Source: JACRLW01 sp050181465 (GTDB taxonomy: Bacteria; Planctomycetota; UBA1135; UBA2386). Taken from it: a stretch of DNA of 64,000 nt. A model generated the notes under the pieces. The model searched no databases. It was not told where the DNA came from and saw only the letters and a program-made list of their open reading frames with translations. A program made the position numbers and the translations under genes. The stretch lies in contig JBFXDD010000019.1 in NCBI GenBank assembly GCA_050181465.1, positions 1-64,000 of the forward strand. The letters run 5' to 3'. Below are positions 1 to 8,627 of this stretch, in pieces (positions within the stretch are counted from its first letter, which is position 1; each line of letters opens with the position of its first letter).

Positions 1-153
1 GAGATCGCCGCAGGTCGATGACCGGCAAGGAGCTGCGTCGGTCGACGACCGAAGCGTAGCTGTAGCTACGCTGCCAGGGAGGAGCCGACGCAGCGACGCC
101 GCCGGGCGCGACTTGCGGCGATCGCAGTAGACGTTCACGAATCATCCGGGCTG
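1..153 (+). repeat. Dispersed palindromic element, copy 1 (left part outside window)
   Basis: Right-hand 153 bp of the 182-bp intergenic element seen eleven times in this window. The centre is the perfect hairpin AGCGTAGCTGTAGCTACGCT at 53-72; the flanking arms GCTGCGTCGG (32-41) and CCGACGCAGC (85-94) pair perfectly. The right terminal repeat ends near 153, and by symmetry the left end would lie 29 bp before the window. The edge reads TG instead of TA, so this end is slightly degraded. Confidence 0.85.
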
Positions 154-166
154 GCCCGGATGATTC
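139..166. repeat. Inverted repeat at the element edge, possible terminator-like hairpin
   Basis: A perfect 13-bp inverted repeat (139-151 with 154-166, loop TG) spans the right end of copy 1. Its right arm looks like the first bases of a second, otherwise missing element copy, as if two copies had once been in tandem like those at 18343-18704. It lies just downstream of the stop codon of the minus-strand sugar dehydrogenase gene and has no T-run, so a terminator role is only possible. Confidence 0.5.
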
Positions 167-180
167 GCTGCGAGCTTCGG

Positions 181-2763
181 TCAGCGCAGCCGCAACGGCA
201 CCGCGTTGCTCGCGAACACGAAGTCCGCGGAAGCCGGGTCCAAGACCACGAAGGCGTGATGCAGCACGAGACCCGCGAGGGTCGGCGGGATCGCCCTGGT
301 CAGCACGAGTGCAGCATCCGCTTCGCCGCGCGCGTCGAACACCCCGATCGAGTCGATCAAGGTCGGTGAGTTCGCCGCCATCGCGCTGAGCGTGAACCAC
401 GCGTCGTTCGCCAGGTTCAACGGGACGTGCACGCTCCCGAGCGCGGTGCCCGGCAGAGTGCCGCTACCGGAGCCGATCAGCGCATAGGGCAGACCGGCGA
501 GCGACGACCGGACCGTCAGCGCGAAATCCACCCGGCCCGGTGTGCCCACCGTGAGTTGGTCGGTGCTGGCGCGCAAGGGATCGCAATCGTCGGGGATGCC
601 GTTGGCGTCGAAGTCGGTGCTGCGGCCGTCGCGCAGATCGCAGGAGTCCGGAATGCCGTTGCGATTGCAGTCCGGCACGAGACCGGCGGCGATCTCGCAG
701 TCGTCGGCTTCGCCGTTGGCGTTGCAGTCGCGAGGATCGCCCGCACGAATCCGCAACACGCGCCCGCCGGTGGCCGTGGGCCCACCACCGGAGAGATCCC
801 GGTACAGCTCGGTGAAGTAGAGCCCATCCGGTCCCGCCGCGAGACCGACGATCGTGGCGCGACCGTCCCCTACGTATTCGACGAAAGGAACCGGGCCGCT
901 GACCAGATTCCCTGCTGCATCGAGCACGAACTCGGTGATGCGTTTGCCGCGCGACTGTCGCCCGAGCGCGTAGGTCGGCCCCGACTCGCTGACGAAGGCA
1001 TGGCCCTGCTTCGCCGTCGGGAACCCGCTGCCGCCGAAGGTCTCGGGCTGGACGAACGCGAGGTTCACGGGACCGCGTGCCGGGTCCCAGTTGTAGAGCG
1101 CGAAGTTGCGCATGCTGTTGTCGCTGCCGGTCCAACGGTAGTCGCGACCGACCAGGAGCTTGGCGAATCGATCGACGGACGGCCCGTTCTCCACCATGTA
1201 GCGAGCGCCGTCCGCAGCCCGCCATGCGCCGCCGAACGGGTTACGGACGCCGTAGGCGAAGATGTAATCGCGCGAGTTGCGCAACCCACCGTCGTAGAAC
1301 GGATTCGAAGTCACCGGCGATCCATCGAGATTCATGCGAAGGATCTTGCCGCGGTACGAAGACAGGTCGCGCGCGGTCCCGGTATCGAATCCGTCGCCCA
1401 TGTGACAGAACAACATCCCGTTGACGATCTCGAGACACGAGATCTGATGGGACTGCCCTTGCGGTTCATTGGTCATCGACAGGATCACTTGCGAGGACGA
1501 CGCCGTTCGACCGCCGTCGACACTGGAGAAGCGGACGATGCGAGGGTCATTCAGGTTCGTCGACTGGTTGCGCGCGAGCATCGCCGCGAAGACGTCGCCG
1601 CTCACCGGATCGACCGCGATCCCGGTCAGGCCCTGCTCGCCCTCGCCGGGAAAGGCACCGTTCGGCGTGTAGTTCAGCAAGTTGGCTGCGTAGGTGAGGA
1701 GACTGCCATCGTTCGTGACGCAACGGATCGTGCCGTAGAGTTCAGAGACGTAGAACGACGGATCGCCCGGCCGCGAACCGCGCCGCGGCGCGAACGCGAG
1801 ATTCATCGGCAAACGCAAACCCTCGGCAACGACATCGATGACGTAGCCGGGTTCGCGCATCACGAATGGGGCCCGCAAGCCGCGGGCGGGCGACGTGAAC
1901 ACCGGCGACGATTGCGCGAGACTGCCGACGTAGGTCGCGCCTTCCAGATTGACCCAGAACACCCGCACCATCCCGGGAAGCAGGCGAAGTCGCGGCAGGC
2001 GCACCACTACCAGGTCGCAACCTCGCTCCGCGAACTCGAGGTCGGTCTCCGGCAAGTCGATCCCATTGCCGCGTGTACCCCCGGACAGGATCACGCGGAG
2101 CGGTGCGTGCGACGCGACCGCGGCAGGATTGGCGATGCGATTGCCGGCGCCGGGTCGGGGATCGATGCGGAGCAGCACTCCACCGGCGGGTTGATCGACC
2201 TGCAAGAAGGCATCCCCGGTGGTCGACAGTTCCACACCGACCCCGGCCGTGTCCAGCCACCGCGGCGCTGGATCGGCGGCGATGTCGTCCAGCGCGAGCG
2301 GAGCCGGGGTCTCGATCGCCAGAGTGTCGAACACCGTCGTCGCCCAGGAACTCCACTCGGTGTTGGGATCGCCGCTGTCGTCGCGATGGCGGACACGCAG
2401 CGTGAAACGCGCTGCCGGAAACAGATTGGTCCAGCCGGCATGCGAAGCCTCGAACGCGCCGTCGCCGAGGTGGACGTGCAGCAGCCCCGGACCACTCGGG
2501 ATGGATGCCGACCAGACCCGCTGCGATGGCGTCGCTGTCCAGATCTCCCACTGGGTTCCCGCATGCACGTCGCCCGGATCCGGATCGGCGAAAGGAGCGC
2601 TCTCCATGTGGACGTCGTAGGGGCTGAGCCGAGCGAAGGGTGCACCGGGCTCCGTGATTCGCGGCGCGTTCGGTGAGCGGTTCTGTGCCGCGAGTGCGCC
2701 GACGAACACTTGGGCGAGGACTGCGACGGCGATCGGAGTGCACCGATGCAAGCGAGAGAGCAT
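181..2763 (-). CDS. Secreted PQQ-dependent sugar dehydrogenase-like protein with calcium-type repeats
   Basis: A secreted beta-propeller of the glucose/sorbosone dehydrogenase family, which oxidise sugars or sugar alcohols with PQQ in the periplasm. The chosen ATG at 2763 gives a normal signal peptide (MLSRLHRC, hydrophobic run, ALAAQ); the frame is open about 21 codons further upstream without one. Order: N-terminal beta region of unknown role, propeller with family-like motifs (LPMNLAFAP, GEQGLTGIAVDP, GDGFDTG, RGKILRMNLDG, YGVRNPFG), two short Asp/Asn-rich repeats of the DCNANGEADDCE and DCNRNGIPDSCD kind common in planctomycete surface proteins, and a C-terminal module ending in an SN motif shared with other secreted proteins here. 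Divergent from the glycosyltransferase gene. Substrate unknown; catalytic activity is inferred from family only. Confidence 0.85.
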   Translation of the reverse strand: MLSRLHRCTPIAVAVLAQVFVGALAAQNRSPNAPRITEPGAPFARLSPYDVHMESAPFADPDPGDVHAGTQWEIWTATPSQRVWSASIPSGPGLLHVHLGDGAFEASHAGWTNLFPAARFTLRVRHRDDSGDPNTEWSSWATTVFDTLAIETPAPLALDDIAADPAPRWLDTAGVGVELSTTGDAFLQVDQPAGGVLLRIDPRPGAGNRIANPAAVASHAPLRVILSGGTRGNGIDLPETDLEFAERGCDLVVVRLPRLRLLPGMVRVFWVNLEGATYVGSLAQSSPVFTSPARGLRAPFVMREPGYVIDVVAEGLRLPMNLAFAPRRGSRPGDPSFYVSELYGTIRCVTNDGSLLTYAANLLNYTPNGAFPGEGEQGLTGIAVDPVSGDVFAAMLARNQSTNLNDPRIVRFSSVDGGRTASSSQVILSMTNEPQGQSHQISCLEIVNGMLFCHMGDGFDTGTARDLSSYRGKILRMNLDGSPVTSNPFYDGGLRNSRDYIFAYGVRNPFGGAWRAADGARYMVENGPSVDRFAKLLVGRDYRWTGSDNSMRNFALYNWDPARGPVNLAFVQPETFGGSGFPTAKQGHAFVSESGPTYALGRQSRGKRITEFVLDAAGNLVSGPVPFVEYVGDGRATIVGLAAGPDGLYFTELYRDLSGGGPTATGGRVLRIRAGDPRDCNANGEADDCEIAAGLVPDCNRNGIPDSCDLRDGRSTDFDANGIPDDCDPLRASTDQLTVGTPGRVDFALTVRSSLAGLPYALIGSGSGTLPGTALGSVHVPLNLANDAWFTLSAMAANSPTLIDSIGVFDARGEADAALVLTRAIPPTLAGLVLHHAFVVLDPASADFVFASNAVPLRLR

Positions 2764-2840
2764 CGCGCCATGATGCGCTGGCGTCATCGAGTCGTCCATC
2801 CGGCTCGCCGCATCGCCACGTAACACCTTCGAATCGCGCC

Positions 2841-4190
2841 TTGGACGTCCTCCACGTCACCCATCAGTTCCTGCCCGAGACCCAAGGCGGCGTGGAGTCG
2901 CATGTGATGGAGCTCAGCCTTGCGCAGCGCGCGCTCGGGCTGCGACCGCGGGTGCTGTGCGGTTCCTTCATGCCGTGGCCGAAGATCGGCAGCGAATCGA
3001 GTTTCGTCGAGGGAATCGAGGTCGAGCGCGTGCATCGCGACGACCTGTACTTCGACGTCTTCAGCAAGACCTGGCATCCGCGGCTGGAGGACTGGATCGC
3101 GCAGTTCTTGGAGCGACGCCGGCCGGACGTCATGCACATCCACCACTGGCTGCGCATGTCGACCAACTTGGTCGAGATCGCCCGCCGCGCATCGATTCCC
3201 GTGGTGGTGAGTCTGCACGATCACTGGATCTCCTGCCCGCGCGTATTCCGCATGCGGGCGGACGACCCCGCCTGCATGCGCCCGCTCTCGCCGAACGCGT
3301 GTCGCGATTGCGTGCCTCGATTCGGTCACGAGACCGCCGACGAGATCGACGAGAGCATCGCGGTGTTTCACAGCGAGTTCCGCAGCGAACTCGAGCTCGC
3401 GCAGTCGGTGCTGGTCGCGACCGATTCCTTGGGTGACCGGCTCGCCGCCACCTCGTCGATCCCGCGCGACCGCTTTCGCACTCTGCCGCTTTGCTACGCG
3501 CGGCGTTTCGCCGGGCTGCCGCGCTTGCCGGAACCCAGCCCGGAGCGGCCACGCCGTTTCGCTTTCTGGGGCGGACTAGGTGCACACAAAGGCCCCACGC
3601 TGCTGTTGGATGCGATGCGTGCCGTCGTAGCGCGAGCACCCGGCCGCGCCGAGTTGCACATCCTCGGCAGCTCGGGAGTGGATTCGATCGACGCGGCGCT
3701 GCGCGCGCAGGCGCGTGACCTGCCGATCACCTTTCACGGCAAGTTCGTTCCGACCGATGTCCATCGCCTCGCGCCGGACGTCGGCGTGTTTCCGAGCACA
3801 TGCCTCGAGACCTGGAGCTTCGTGCTCGACGAGTGCATCGAATTGCGGCGACCCGCGATCGTCACCGATCTCGCTGCGCCGGCGGAACGCCTCGGTCGAG
3901 GCGGGCTGACGATCAGGCCGAACGCGGCAGCCTTGGCGGACGCCATGTGCTCGATGCTGGAGCACCACGCGTGGCAGACATATGCCGACGCTCTCCCGAG
4001 CTTGCCGCGAACGGCCGACGAGTACGCAGGGGCATTGAAGTCACCCTACGCCGATGCCGTGCGCCTCGCGCCGTCACGACCGATCACTGCAAACGTCATC
4101 GCCGAACGGGCTGCAGTCCGCACACGGTTCCTGCACCGACAGCGCGAGAGCGCACTCGGCCGCGTCATCCCCCACGGTGGTCCGCGCTGA
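2841..4190 (+). CDS. Glycosyltransferase family 4 (group 1)
   Basis: A GT-B fold retaining glycosyltransferase, likely transferring sugars in polysaccharide or glycolipid synthesis in the cytoplasm. The N-terminus DVLHVTHQFLPETQGGVESH is the typical start of GT4 enzymes, so I place the start at TTG 2841; the open frame runs on to 2673 but would overlap the divergent gene and adds unrelated sequence. A cysteine-bearing insert (SCPRVFRMR...CRDCV) follows the first Rossmann half, a feature seen in some GT4 enzymes. The C-terminal donor-binding half holds WGGLGAHKGPTLLLDA and FPSTCLETWSFVLDE, where the second carries the E-x7-E-like donor motif. About 449 aa, a normal length. No Shine-Dalgarno is obvious before the TTG. 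Substrate cannot be told. Confidence 0.85.
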   Translation: MDVLHVTHQFLPETQGGVESHVMELSLAQRALGLRPRVLCGSFMPWPKIGSESSFVEGIEVERVHRDDLYFDVFSKTWHPRLEDWIAQFLERRRPDVMHIHHWLRMSTNLVEIARRASIPVVVSLHDHWISCPRVFRMRADDPACMRPLSPNACRDCVPRFGHETADEIDESIAVFHSEFRSELELAQSVLVATDSLGDRLAATSSIPRDRFRTLPLCYARRFAGLPRLPEPSPERPRRFAFWGGLGAHKGPTLLLDAMRAVVARAPGRAELHILGSSGVDSIDAALRAQARDLPITFHGKFVPTDVHRLAPDVGVFPSTCLETWSFVLDECIELRRPAIVTDLAAPAERLGRGGLTIRPNAAALADAMCSMLEHHAWQTYADALPSLPRTADEYAGALKSPYADAVRLAPSRPITANVIAERAAVRTRFLHRQRESALGRVIPHGGPR

Positions 4191-4217
4191 GGCACAGCCT
4201 CATTCCGACGGCAGCCC

Positions 4218-5024
4218 TCATTCCGAAGGCAACATCGCGCGAAGCAAGGGCAGCGCATCCTTGCGCCAGTCGAGAGTCTCGTCGCTAGCCGCGCCTGGCG
4301 GTGGCGCATCGTGTTCGAGTTGCGCGAGCGCTTCGCGAGCGACGCCCCATTCCCCGGCACCGACGGCCGCAGCGAACAGGTCGAGCAGCAGGTCCAGGTC
4401 GTCCGAGCGGCTGCGAGCCAGCTCACGCAGTTGCTGGACCGCTTCCCGACCCGCCGTGCGCGGCGCGGGCGCGTCGCTGATCCGTTCGATCGGCGAATCG
4501 AGGTTCAGGATGCGCACTCCGGGCGGCAGGAAGCCTGCGATGGCCAGCACGGCGCGCTCGAGGAGCGAACGATCGTGCGAGAGTTCCGACACCAACCCCG
4601 AGTCCGCATGAGCAACCCAGCGGATCGTGATCGCTCGCTCGCTGGTGCCCTGGCCAGGGTTGGGCGCGTTGGTCATCCGCGCCGGCCCCGCCTCGAAGAG
4701 GCCCGCGCGCTGGAGGTCGCGACACAAGGCGCGAAGTGAGTTCGGGTCGAGCCGATAGATCGCCAGTCGGTGGTAGACCGGCAAGCCCTGGGGAAATCCG
4801 GAAAGAACGGATTCCGCTTCGGAATAGAGCACGGTGCCATCGGACCACACGCGGAATGAGGCCATCTTCCCGTCTCCCGGCTCCGCACGCCGCTCTTCGA
4901 CGTGCAAGCGGAAGTCGCCCGCCGGCCACTGACTCGGCGGCAGCGTGTTGCTTCGACATCCGATGAAACCAGACGCGACCGCGAGAATCGCGCCGCACAT
5001 CGAGCTCTTCTTGAGGAGAAGCAT
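4218..5024 (-). CDS. Putative lipoprotein of unknown function
   Basis: A 268-aa protein with a short basic N-terminus, a hydrophobic stretch and a likely lipid-attachment cysteine at residue 23 (ASGFIGC), so probably anchored to a membrane on the outside. AAGGA lies 4 bases before the ATG and supports this start. The middle (RVWSDGTVLYSEAESVL, LRALCRDLQRAGLFE) resembles small beta-rich domains that read out text-like values, and the tail is helical and rich in Asp, Leu and Ala. I do not recognise a family. It converges with the glycosyltransferase gene and is divergent from the HTH regulator gene, whose start lies 65 bp away. Confidence 0.75.
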   Translation of the reverse strand: MLLLKKSSMCGAILAVASGFIGCRSNTLPPSQWPAGDFRLHVEERRAEPGDGKMASFRVWSDGTVLYSEAESVLSGFPQGLPVYHRLAIYRLDPNSLRALCRDLQRAGLFEAGPARMTNAPNPGQGTSERAITIRWVAHADSGLVSELSHDRSLLERAVLAIAGFLPPGVRILNLDSPIERISDAPAPRTAGREAVQQLRELARSRSDDLDLLLDLFAAAVGAGEWGVAREALAQLEHDAPPPGAASDETLDWRKDALPLLRAMLPSE

Positions 5025-5089
5025 CTGTCCTTGAGGAGGCTGGTTTAGCCCCAGAGCGGAATTACTGCTATCGTCAGCCGAGCCCTCTG

Positions 5090-5548
5090 ATGGTCACGAT
5101 CGCCGAGAAGATCAATACGGTCCTGTCCCAACGTGGCATGCTCAAGCGCGACCTCGCCCGCGCGCTCGACATCGCCCCGCAGACCGCCACCGACATCTGC
5201 AAGGGCAGGTCGGCGGTGACGATCAAACACCTGCGCCGACTCGTCGACGTCTTCGGCCTCCGCGCCGACTACTGGCTCGACGAGAGTCGACTGGAGCCGG
5301 TGGGCTCCGACGAGGTGCAAGCCGGATTCGAAGGGAAGATCCAAGGATTGGTCGGTTCGGGCCTCCTTCGGCTCGAGGACCCGGCCGGGTTGTTCTCGCG
5401 CCTCCTCGAACTGGCCCAGGAACACCGCGCGGAATTCTTGCGGCGCTTCGGCACTCCCCGCGCCGACGAAGCGCACCTGCTCGGCCTGCCCGCCGAAGTG
5501 GATCGCGGAAGTTCAGGCCGCATCGGCGACGCCGTTGCCGACGACTGA
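5090..5548 (+). CDS. XRE-type helix-turn-helix regulator
   Basis: A 152-aa cytoplasmic DNA-binding protein. Residues 4-62 form a Cro/CI-type HTH (INTVLSQRGMLKRDLARALD, then TATDICKGRSAVTIKHLRRL as the recognition helix region, then LVDVFGLRADYWLD, the usual end of such domains). The remaining 90 residues are mostly helical and unrecognised. Divergent from the lipoprotein gene with 65 bp between, so it may control that gene and itself; this is inference. A copy of the dispersed element lies directly after its stop. Confidence 0.8.
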   Translation: MVTIAEKINTVLSQRGMLKRDLARALDIAPQTATDICKGRSAVTIKHLRRLVDVFGLRADYWLDESRLEPVGSDEVQAGFEGKIQGLVGSGLLRLEDPAGLFSRLLELAQEHRAEFLRRFGTPRADEAHLLGLPAEVDRGSSGRIGDAVADD

Positions 5549-5553
5549 GCTTC

Positions 5554-5735
5554 CAGCCGGGGCTACTCGTGAACGTCGCCGCGAGATCGACGCAGGTCGA
5601 TGTCCGGCAAGGAGCTGCGTTGGGCAGCAACCAAAGCACGGCCGTAGCTACGCTGCCAGGGAGGAGCCGACGCAGCGACTCCGTCGTGCGCGACTTGCGG
5701 CGATCGCAGCAGACGTTGACGAATAATCCGGGCTG
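5554..5735 (+). repeat. Dispersed palindromic element, copy 2
   Basis: Full 182-bp copy, the most diverged of the large ones: the edge TAs are CA and TG, and the central hairpin has several mismatches on its left side. Outer repeats (CTACTCGTGAACGTC and GACGTTGACGAATAATCCGG) are clear. It begins about 5 bp after the regulator gene and ends 34 bp before the next gene. Confidence 0.85.
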
Positions 5736-5769
5736 GCTGGACCGGGCTTCGCGCTAGCTTGCTCGGCCC

Positions 5770-6894
5770 ATGACGTCTCGGAACTTCCTGCGGTCGCCGC
5801 TCGGCACCTCGACCGGCATCGCCGCTCTGATCCTCGGATTGACCCTCGCCTGCCAGGGCGGGCCCAGAACCGGCGAGCGCGGGCTCGCAACCATCGATGC
5901 CGGCCAGGCAGTCGCCGCGCTCGAAGCCGAACCGCGGCTTCGCAACGTCCGCCAACTGACCTTCGGCGGCGAGAACGCGGAGGCCTACTGGTCCTTCGAC
6001 GGGACGCGACTGGTGTACCAGAGTGCGCGTCCGCCGCAGATCCCCGCCGACCAGATCTTCGTGCTCGACCTCAGCACCGGTACCGAGCGGATGGTCAGCA
6101 CCGGGAAGGGTCGCACGACCTGCGCCTACTTCCTCAGCGGTGATCGCGATCTGGTCTTCGCTTCCACCCACTTCGCTGCCGATGAGCCCCCGCCCGCGGT
6201 GCGCGTGGTTCGCGGTCGCTACGTGTGGCCGATCTTCGATACCTACGACATCTATCGATGCGCCACGGACGGCTCGGGCCTCACCCGCCTGACCTCGACT
6301 CACGGCTACGACGCGGAAGCGACCGTCGATCCGGTGACCGGCCGACTGGTGTTCACCTCGATGCGCGACGGCGACCTCGAGGTCTACACGATGGCGGCCG
6401 ACGGCAGTGACGTCCGCCGCGTGACCAACCGCGTCGGCTACGACGGCGGTGCGTTCTTCTCGCACGACGGCAAGCGACTCGTGATGCGTTCCGGCTTCCC
6501 GAAGGACGAGAAGGAGGTCGCCGAGTATCGCGACCTGCTGCTCCAGGGACTGGTGATGCCGACGAAGATGGAACTCACCGTCTGCAACGTCGACGGGAGC
6601 GGTTTCCGCCAGATCACGAACAACGGCAAGGCCAACTTCGCCCCGTTCTTCCACCCGGACAATCGTCGCGTCCTGTTCTCTTCGAACATGGATGATCCGC
6701 GCGGCCGCGATTTCGAGATCTACATGATCCGCGACGACGGGACGGGACTCGAGCGCATCACGCACAACGCCACCTTCGACGGCTTTCCGATGTTCTCGCC
6801 GAACGGCAAGCACCTCGTGTTCGCGAGCAACCGGTACGCAGCGAACGAGGGTGACACCAATATCTTCGTCGCCGAGTGGGTCGAGAATCCCTGA
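5770..6894 (+). CDS. TolB-like beta-propeller lipoprotein (PD40 repeats)
   Basis: A 374-aa exported lipoprotein: hydrophobic stretch ending in LTLAC, with Cys28 as the likely lipidated residue. The rest is a WD40-like (PD40) propeller of the kind in TolB and prolyl oligopeptidase N-domains, with recurring blades such as PFFHPDNRRVLFSSNMDD, FEIYMIRDDGTGLERIT and PMFSPNGKHLVFASNR. Such propellers usually bind other proteins or recognise substrates. There is no hydrolase domain after it and no Tol-Pal genes nearby, so it is a stand-alone propeller of unknown partner. Element copy 2 occupies its upstream region. Confidence 0.85.
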   Translation: MTSRNFLRSPLGTSTGIAALILGLTLACQGGPRTGERGLATIDAGQAVAALEAEPRLRNVRQLTFGGENAEAYWSFDGTRLVYQSARPPQIPADQIFVLDLSTGTERMVSTGKGRTTCAYFLSGDRDLVFASTHFAADEPPPAVRVVRGRYVWPIFDTYDIYRCATDGSGLTRLTSTHGYDAEATVDPVTGRLVFTSMRDGDLEVYTMAADGSDVRRVTNRVGYDGGAFFSHDGKRLVMRSGFPKDEKEVAEYRDLLLQGLVMPTKMELTVCNVDGSGFRQITNNGKANFAPFFHPDNRRVLFSSNMDDPRGRDFEIYMIRDDGTGLERITHNATFDGFPMFSPNGKHLVFASNRYAANEGDTNIFVAEWVENP

Positions 6895-6905
6895 ATCGAA
6901 GGGGA

Positions 6906-7694
6906 TCAGCCGCTCTGAACCTGGCCGCCGCAAATGCTGAAGGCTTGTGCGGTCACGCCACCGGCGAAGGGACCGGCGAGATACAGCACCATCCCCGCGA
7001 TCTCGTCGGTCTCCAGGATTCGACCGATCGGCACGGCGGAGAGCGCGGCCTCTCGAGCCTGCCGGTAGTCGGTCCCCATCGACTGTGCGAGCAGTTCCAT
7101 GCCGCTGCGCGCCATGTCGGTCTCGACCCAGCCTGGGCAAATCGCGTTGACCGTGATCTGGCGCGGTGCGACCTCGAGTGCCAGGGCTTTCGTGAACCCG
7201 ATCACGCCGTGCTTGCTGGCGCAGTACGCGGTGTAGCCCGGAACACCGAACTTGCCGAGCACCGAGGAGATCGAGATGACTCGGCCACCGTCGGGCATGA
7301 AGCGCAGCGCTTCCCGTGTGCAGTAGAAGACGCCGTCGAGATTGGTCGCGAGAATCTCGCGCCAACGATCCGCGCCCGCAGTCGAGCACGCGTTCGGGCC
7401 GCCGGCACCGGCGTTGTTCACCAGGATGTCGATACGTCCGCCGAAGCGGCCGGCGATGGCTTCGACACCGAGGGTGACGGAGCGCTCGTCACAGACATCC
7501 ATCACCTGAGGGATCGCGTCGGCGTCGGCGTGCTGACGCACGTGCGCCACCGTTTCTTCGAGAGTGTCGGCGCGACGGCCGGTCACGGCGACCCGTGCGC
7601 CCGCCTGTGCGAGGTGGATTGCGATGCTCCGCCCGATGCCGCTCCCGCCGCCGGTCACGATGGCGGTGCGATTCGCGAGGTTGTCGATGTGCAT
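6906..7694 (-). CDS. Short-chain dehydrogenase/reductase
   Basis: A 262-aa NAD(P)-dependent oxidoreductase of the classical SDR family. Visible: the cofactor loop TGGGSGIG at residues 14-21, the NNAG motif, the catalytic Ser in ISISSVLG and the YCASK active site, and the PGWVETDM region after it. I start at ATG 7694 (MHIDNLANRTAIVTGG); five more codons are open upstream but the shorter form fits family members. The sequence is closest in style to 3-oxoacyl-ACP or 3-hydroxybutyrate type reductases, but the substrate cannot be assigned. Converges with the propeller gene. Confidence 0.88.
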   Translation of the reverse strand: MHIDNLANRTAIVTGGGSGIGRSIAIHLAQAGARVAVTGRRADTLEETVAHVRQHADADAIPQVMDVCDERSVTLGVEAIAGRFGGRIDILVNNAGAGGPNACSTAGADRWREILATNLDGVFYCTREALRFMPDGGRVISISSVLGKFGVPGYTAYCASKHGVIGFTKALALEVAPRQITVNAICPGWVETDMARSGMELLAQSMGTDYRQAREAALSAVPIGRILETDEIAGMVLYLAGPFAGGVTAQAFSICGGQVQSG

Positions 7695-7772
7695 GGTCGA
7701 TCTCCGCATGGCACGGAACTCGCGTTCGTCGCGAGCTCCTCACGCGTTGGGCGAAGTACTGTAGCTGGCCGG

Positions 7773-8579
7773 ATGCGCGGAATCCTCGCGAGCCTGCTCA
7801 CGTGCGCCGCCATCTTGCTCAGTCACGGCTGCGGCAACCTTGGGTGGCGCGGGACGGAAGCGGACGACTCCGCCGCCGCTCGCGAATTGGCCGATTACAA
7901 GCGCGCCCACTTCCGAGCGCTCGGCGACGAGATCGCCGGCTATCGATCGCGCGAGGCGGTCATCGCCGCGATTCTGGCGAACGACCTCTTGTGGTTGGGC
8001 GACCGCCACGACGCCGCGACGATTCATCGTGCACAACTGGCGTTGCTCCGCGAACTCCAGGCACGAGGCCGTCGACTCGTCTTGGCGATCGAGGCGATCG
8101 GAGTGAACGACGAAGCCGAGGTCGAACGCTTCCTCAGCGGAGCGATCGACCTTCGCCGATTGCGAATCGCGCTCTCGGCGCAACCGGACGGGTCCTGGTT
8201 GGATTCCGCGCAATTGGATTCCGACTTCTACCGCGATCTCTTGGCTTTCGCGAAGGATGCGCAGGCGCCGGTACGGGCGCTGGAGGCCATTCCACGACCG
8301 CCCTTGGCACAACGTGATGCGCGGATGGCGACTCGGATTCGCGAGCTCCGCGCAGAACACGCCGACGCGCTGTTGGTGGTCGTCGTCGGCCACGTGCATC
8401 TCCTCGGTGACGGGCACTTGCTCGAGGCGACGCAGCTGGGCGGCGAAGTCTTGTTGCCAGCGGTCGGGCCCGGCATGGCCGAGACGATCGCCAGACAACG
8501 CCGCCGTGGCGGTGACGATTTCGTCGTGACGAGTGACGGGATCCTGGTCTGGGCCGAGGCGACTGCCGTCGACGACTGA
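7773..8579 (+). CDS. ChaN-like (Cofac_haem_bdg) lipoprotein
   Basis: A 268-aa exported protein related to ChaN, an iron-regulated lipoprotein fold that can bind haem. The start ATG 7773 gives a hydrophobic leader (ILASLLTCAAILLSHGC) with a possible lipid-attachment cysteine. Family-like patterns: LLWLGDRHDAATIHRAQLAL near residue 80, where ChaN has its GE.H motif, LVLAIEAIG, and VVVVGHVHLLGDGHLL near the C-terminus, matching the conserved G.GH.....G region. Whether this one binds haem is not shown. The start lies 78 bp from the divergent SDR start. Confidence 0.75.
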   Translation: MRGILASLLTCAAILLSHGCGNLGWRGTEADDSAAARELADYKRAHFRALGDEIAGYRSREAVIAAILANDLLWLGDRHDAATIHRAQLALLRELQARGRRLVLAIEAIGVNDEAEVERFLSGAIDLRRLRIALSAQPDGSWLDSAQLDSDFYRDLLAFAKDAQAPVRALEAIPRPPLAQRDARMATRIRELRAEHADALLVVVVGHVHLLGDGHLLEATQLGGEVLLPAVGPGMAETIARQRRRGGDDFVVTSDGILVWAEATAVDD

Positions 8580-8627
8580 GCCCGCTGACAACAAGCAGGA
8601 CTCGCAGAGTGCGCTACGCCGGCGAGC

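Noticed and set aside
427..2676. Plus-strand open frame of 749 codons opposite the sugar dehydrogenase
   Set aside because: Arg- and Gln-rich sequence without homology; antisense shadow of the recognised gene.
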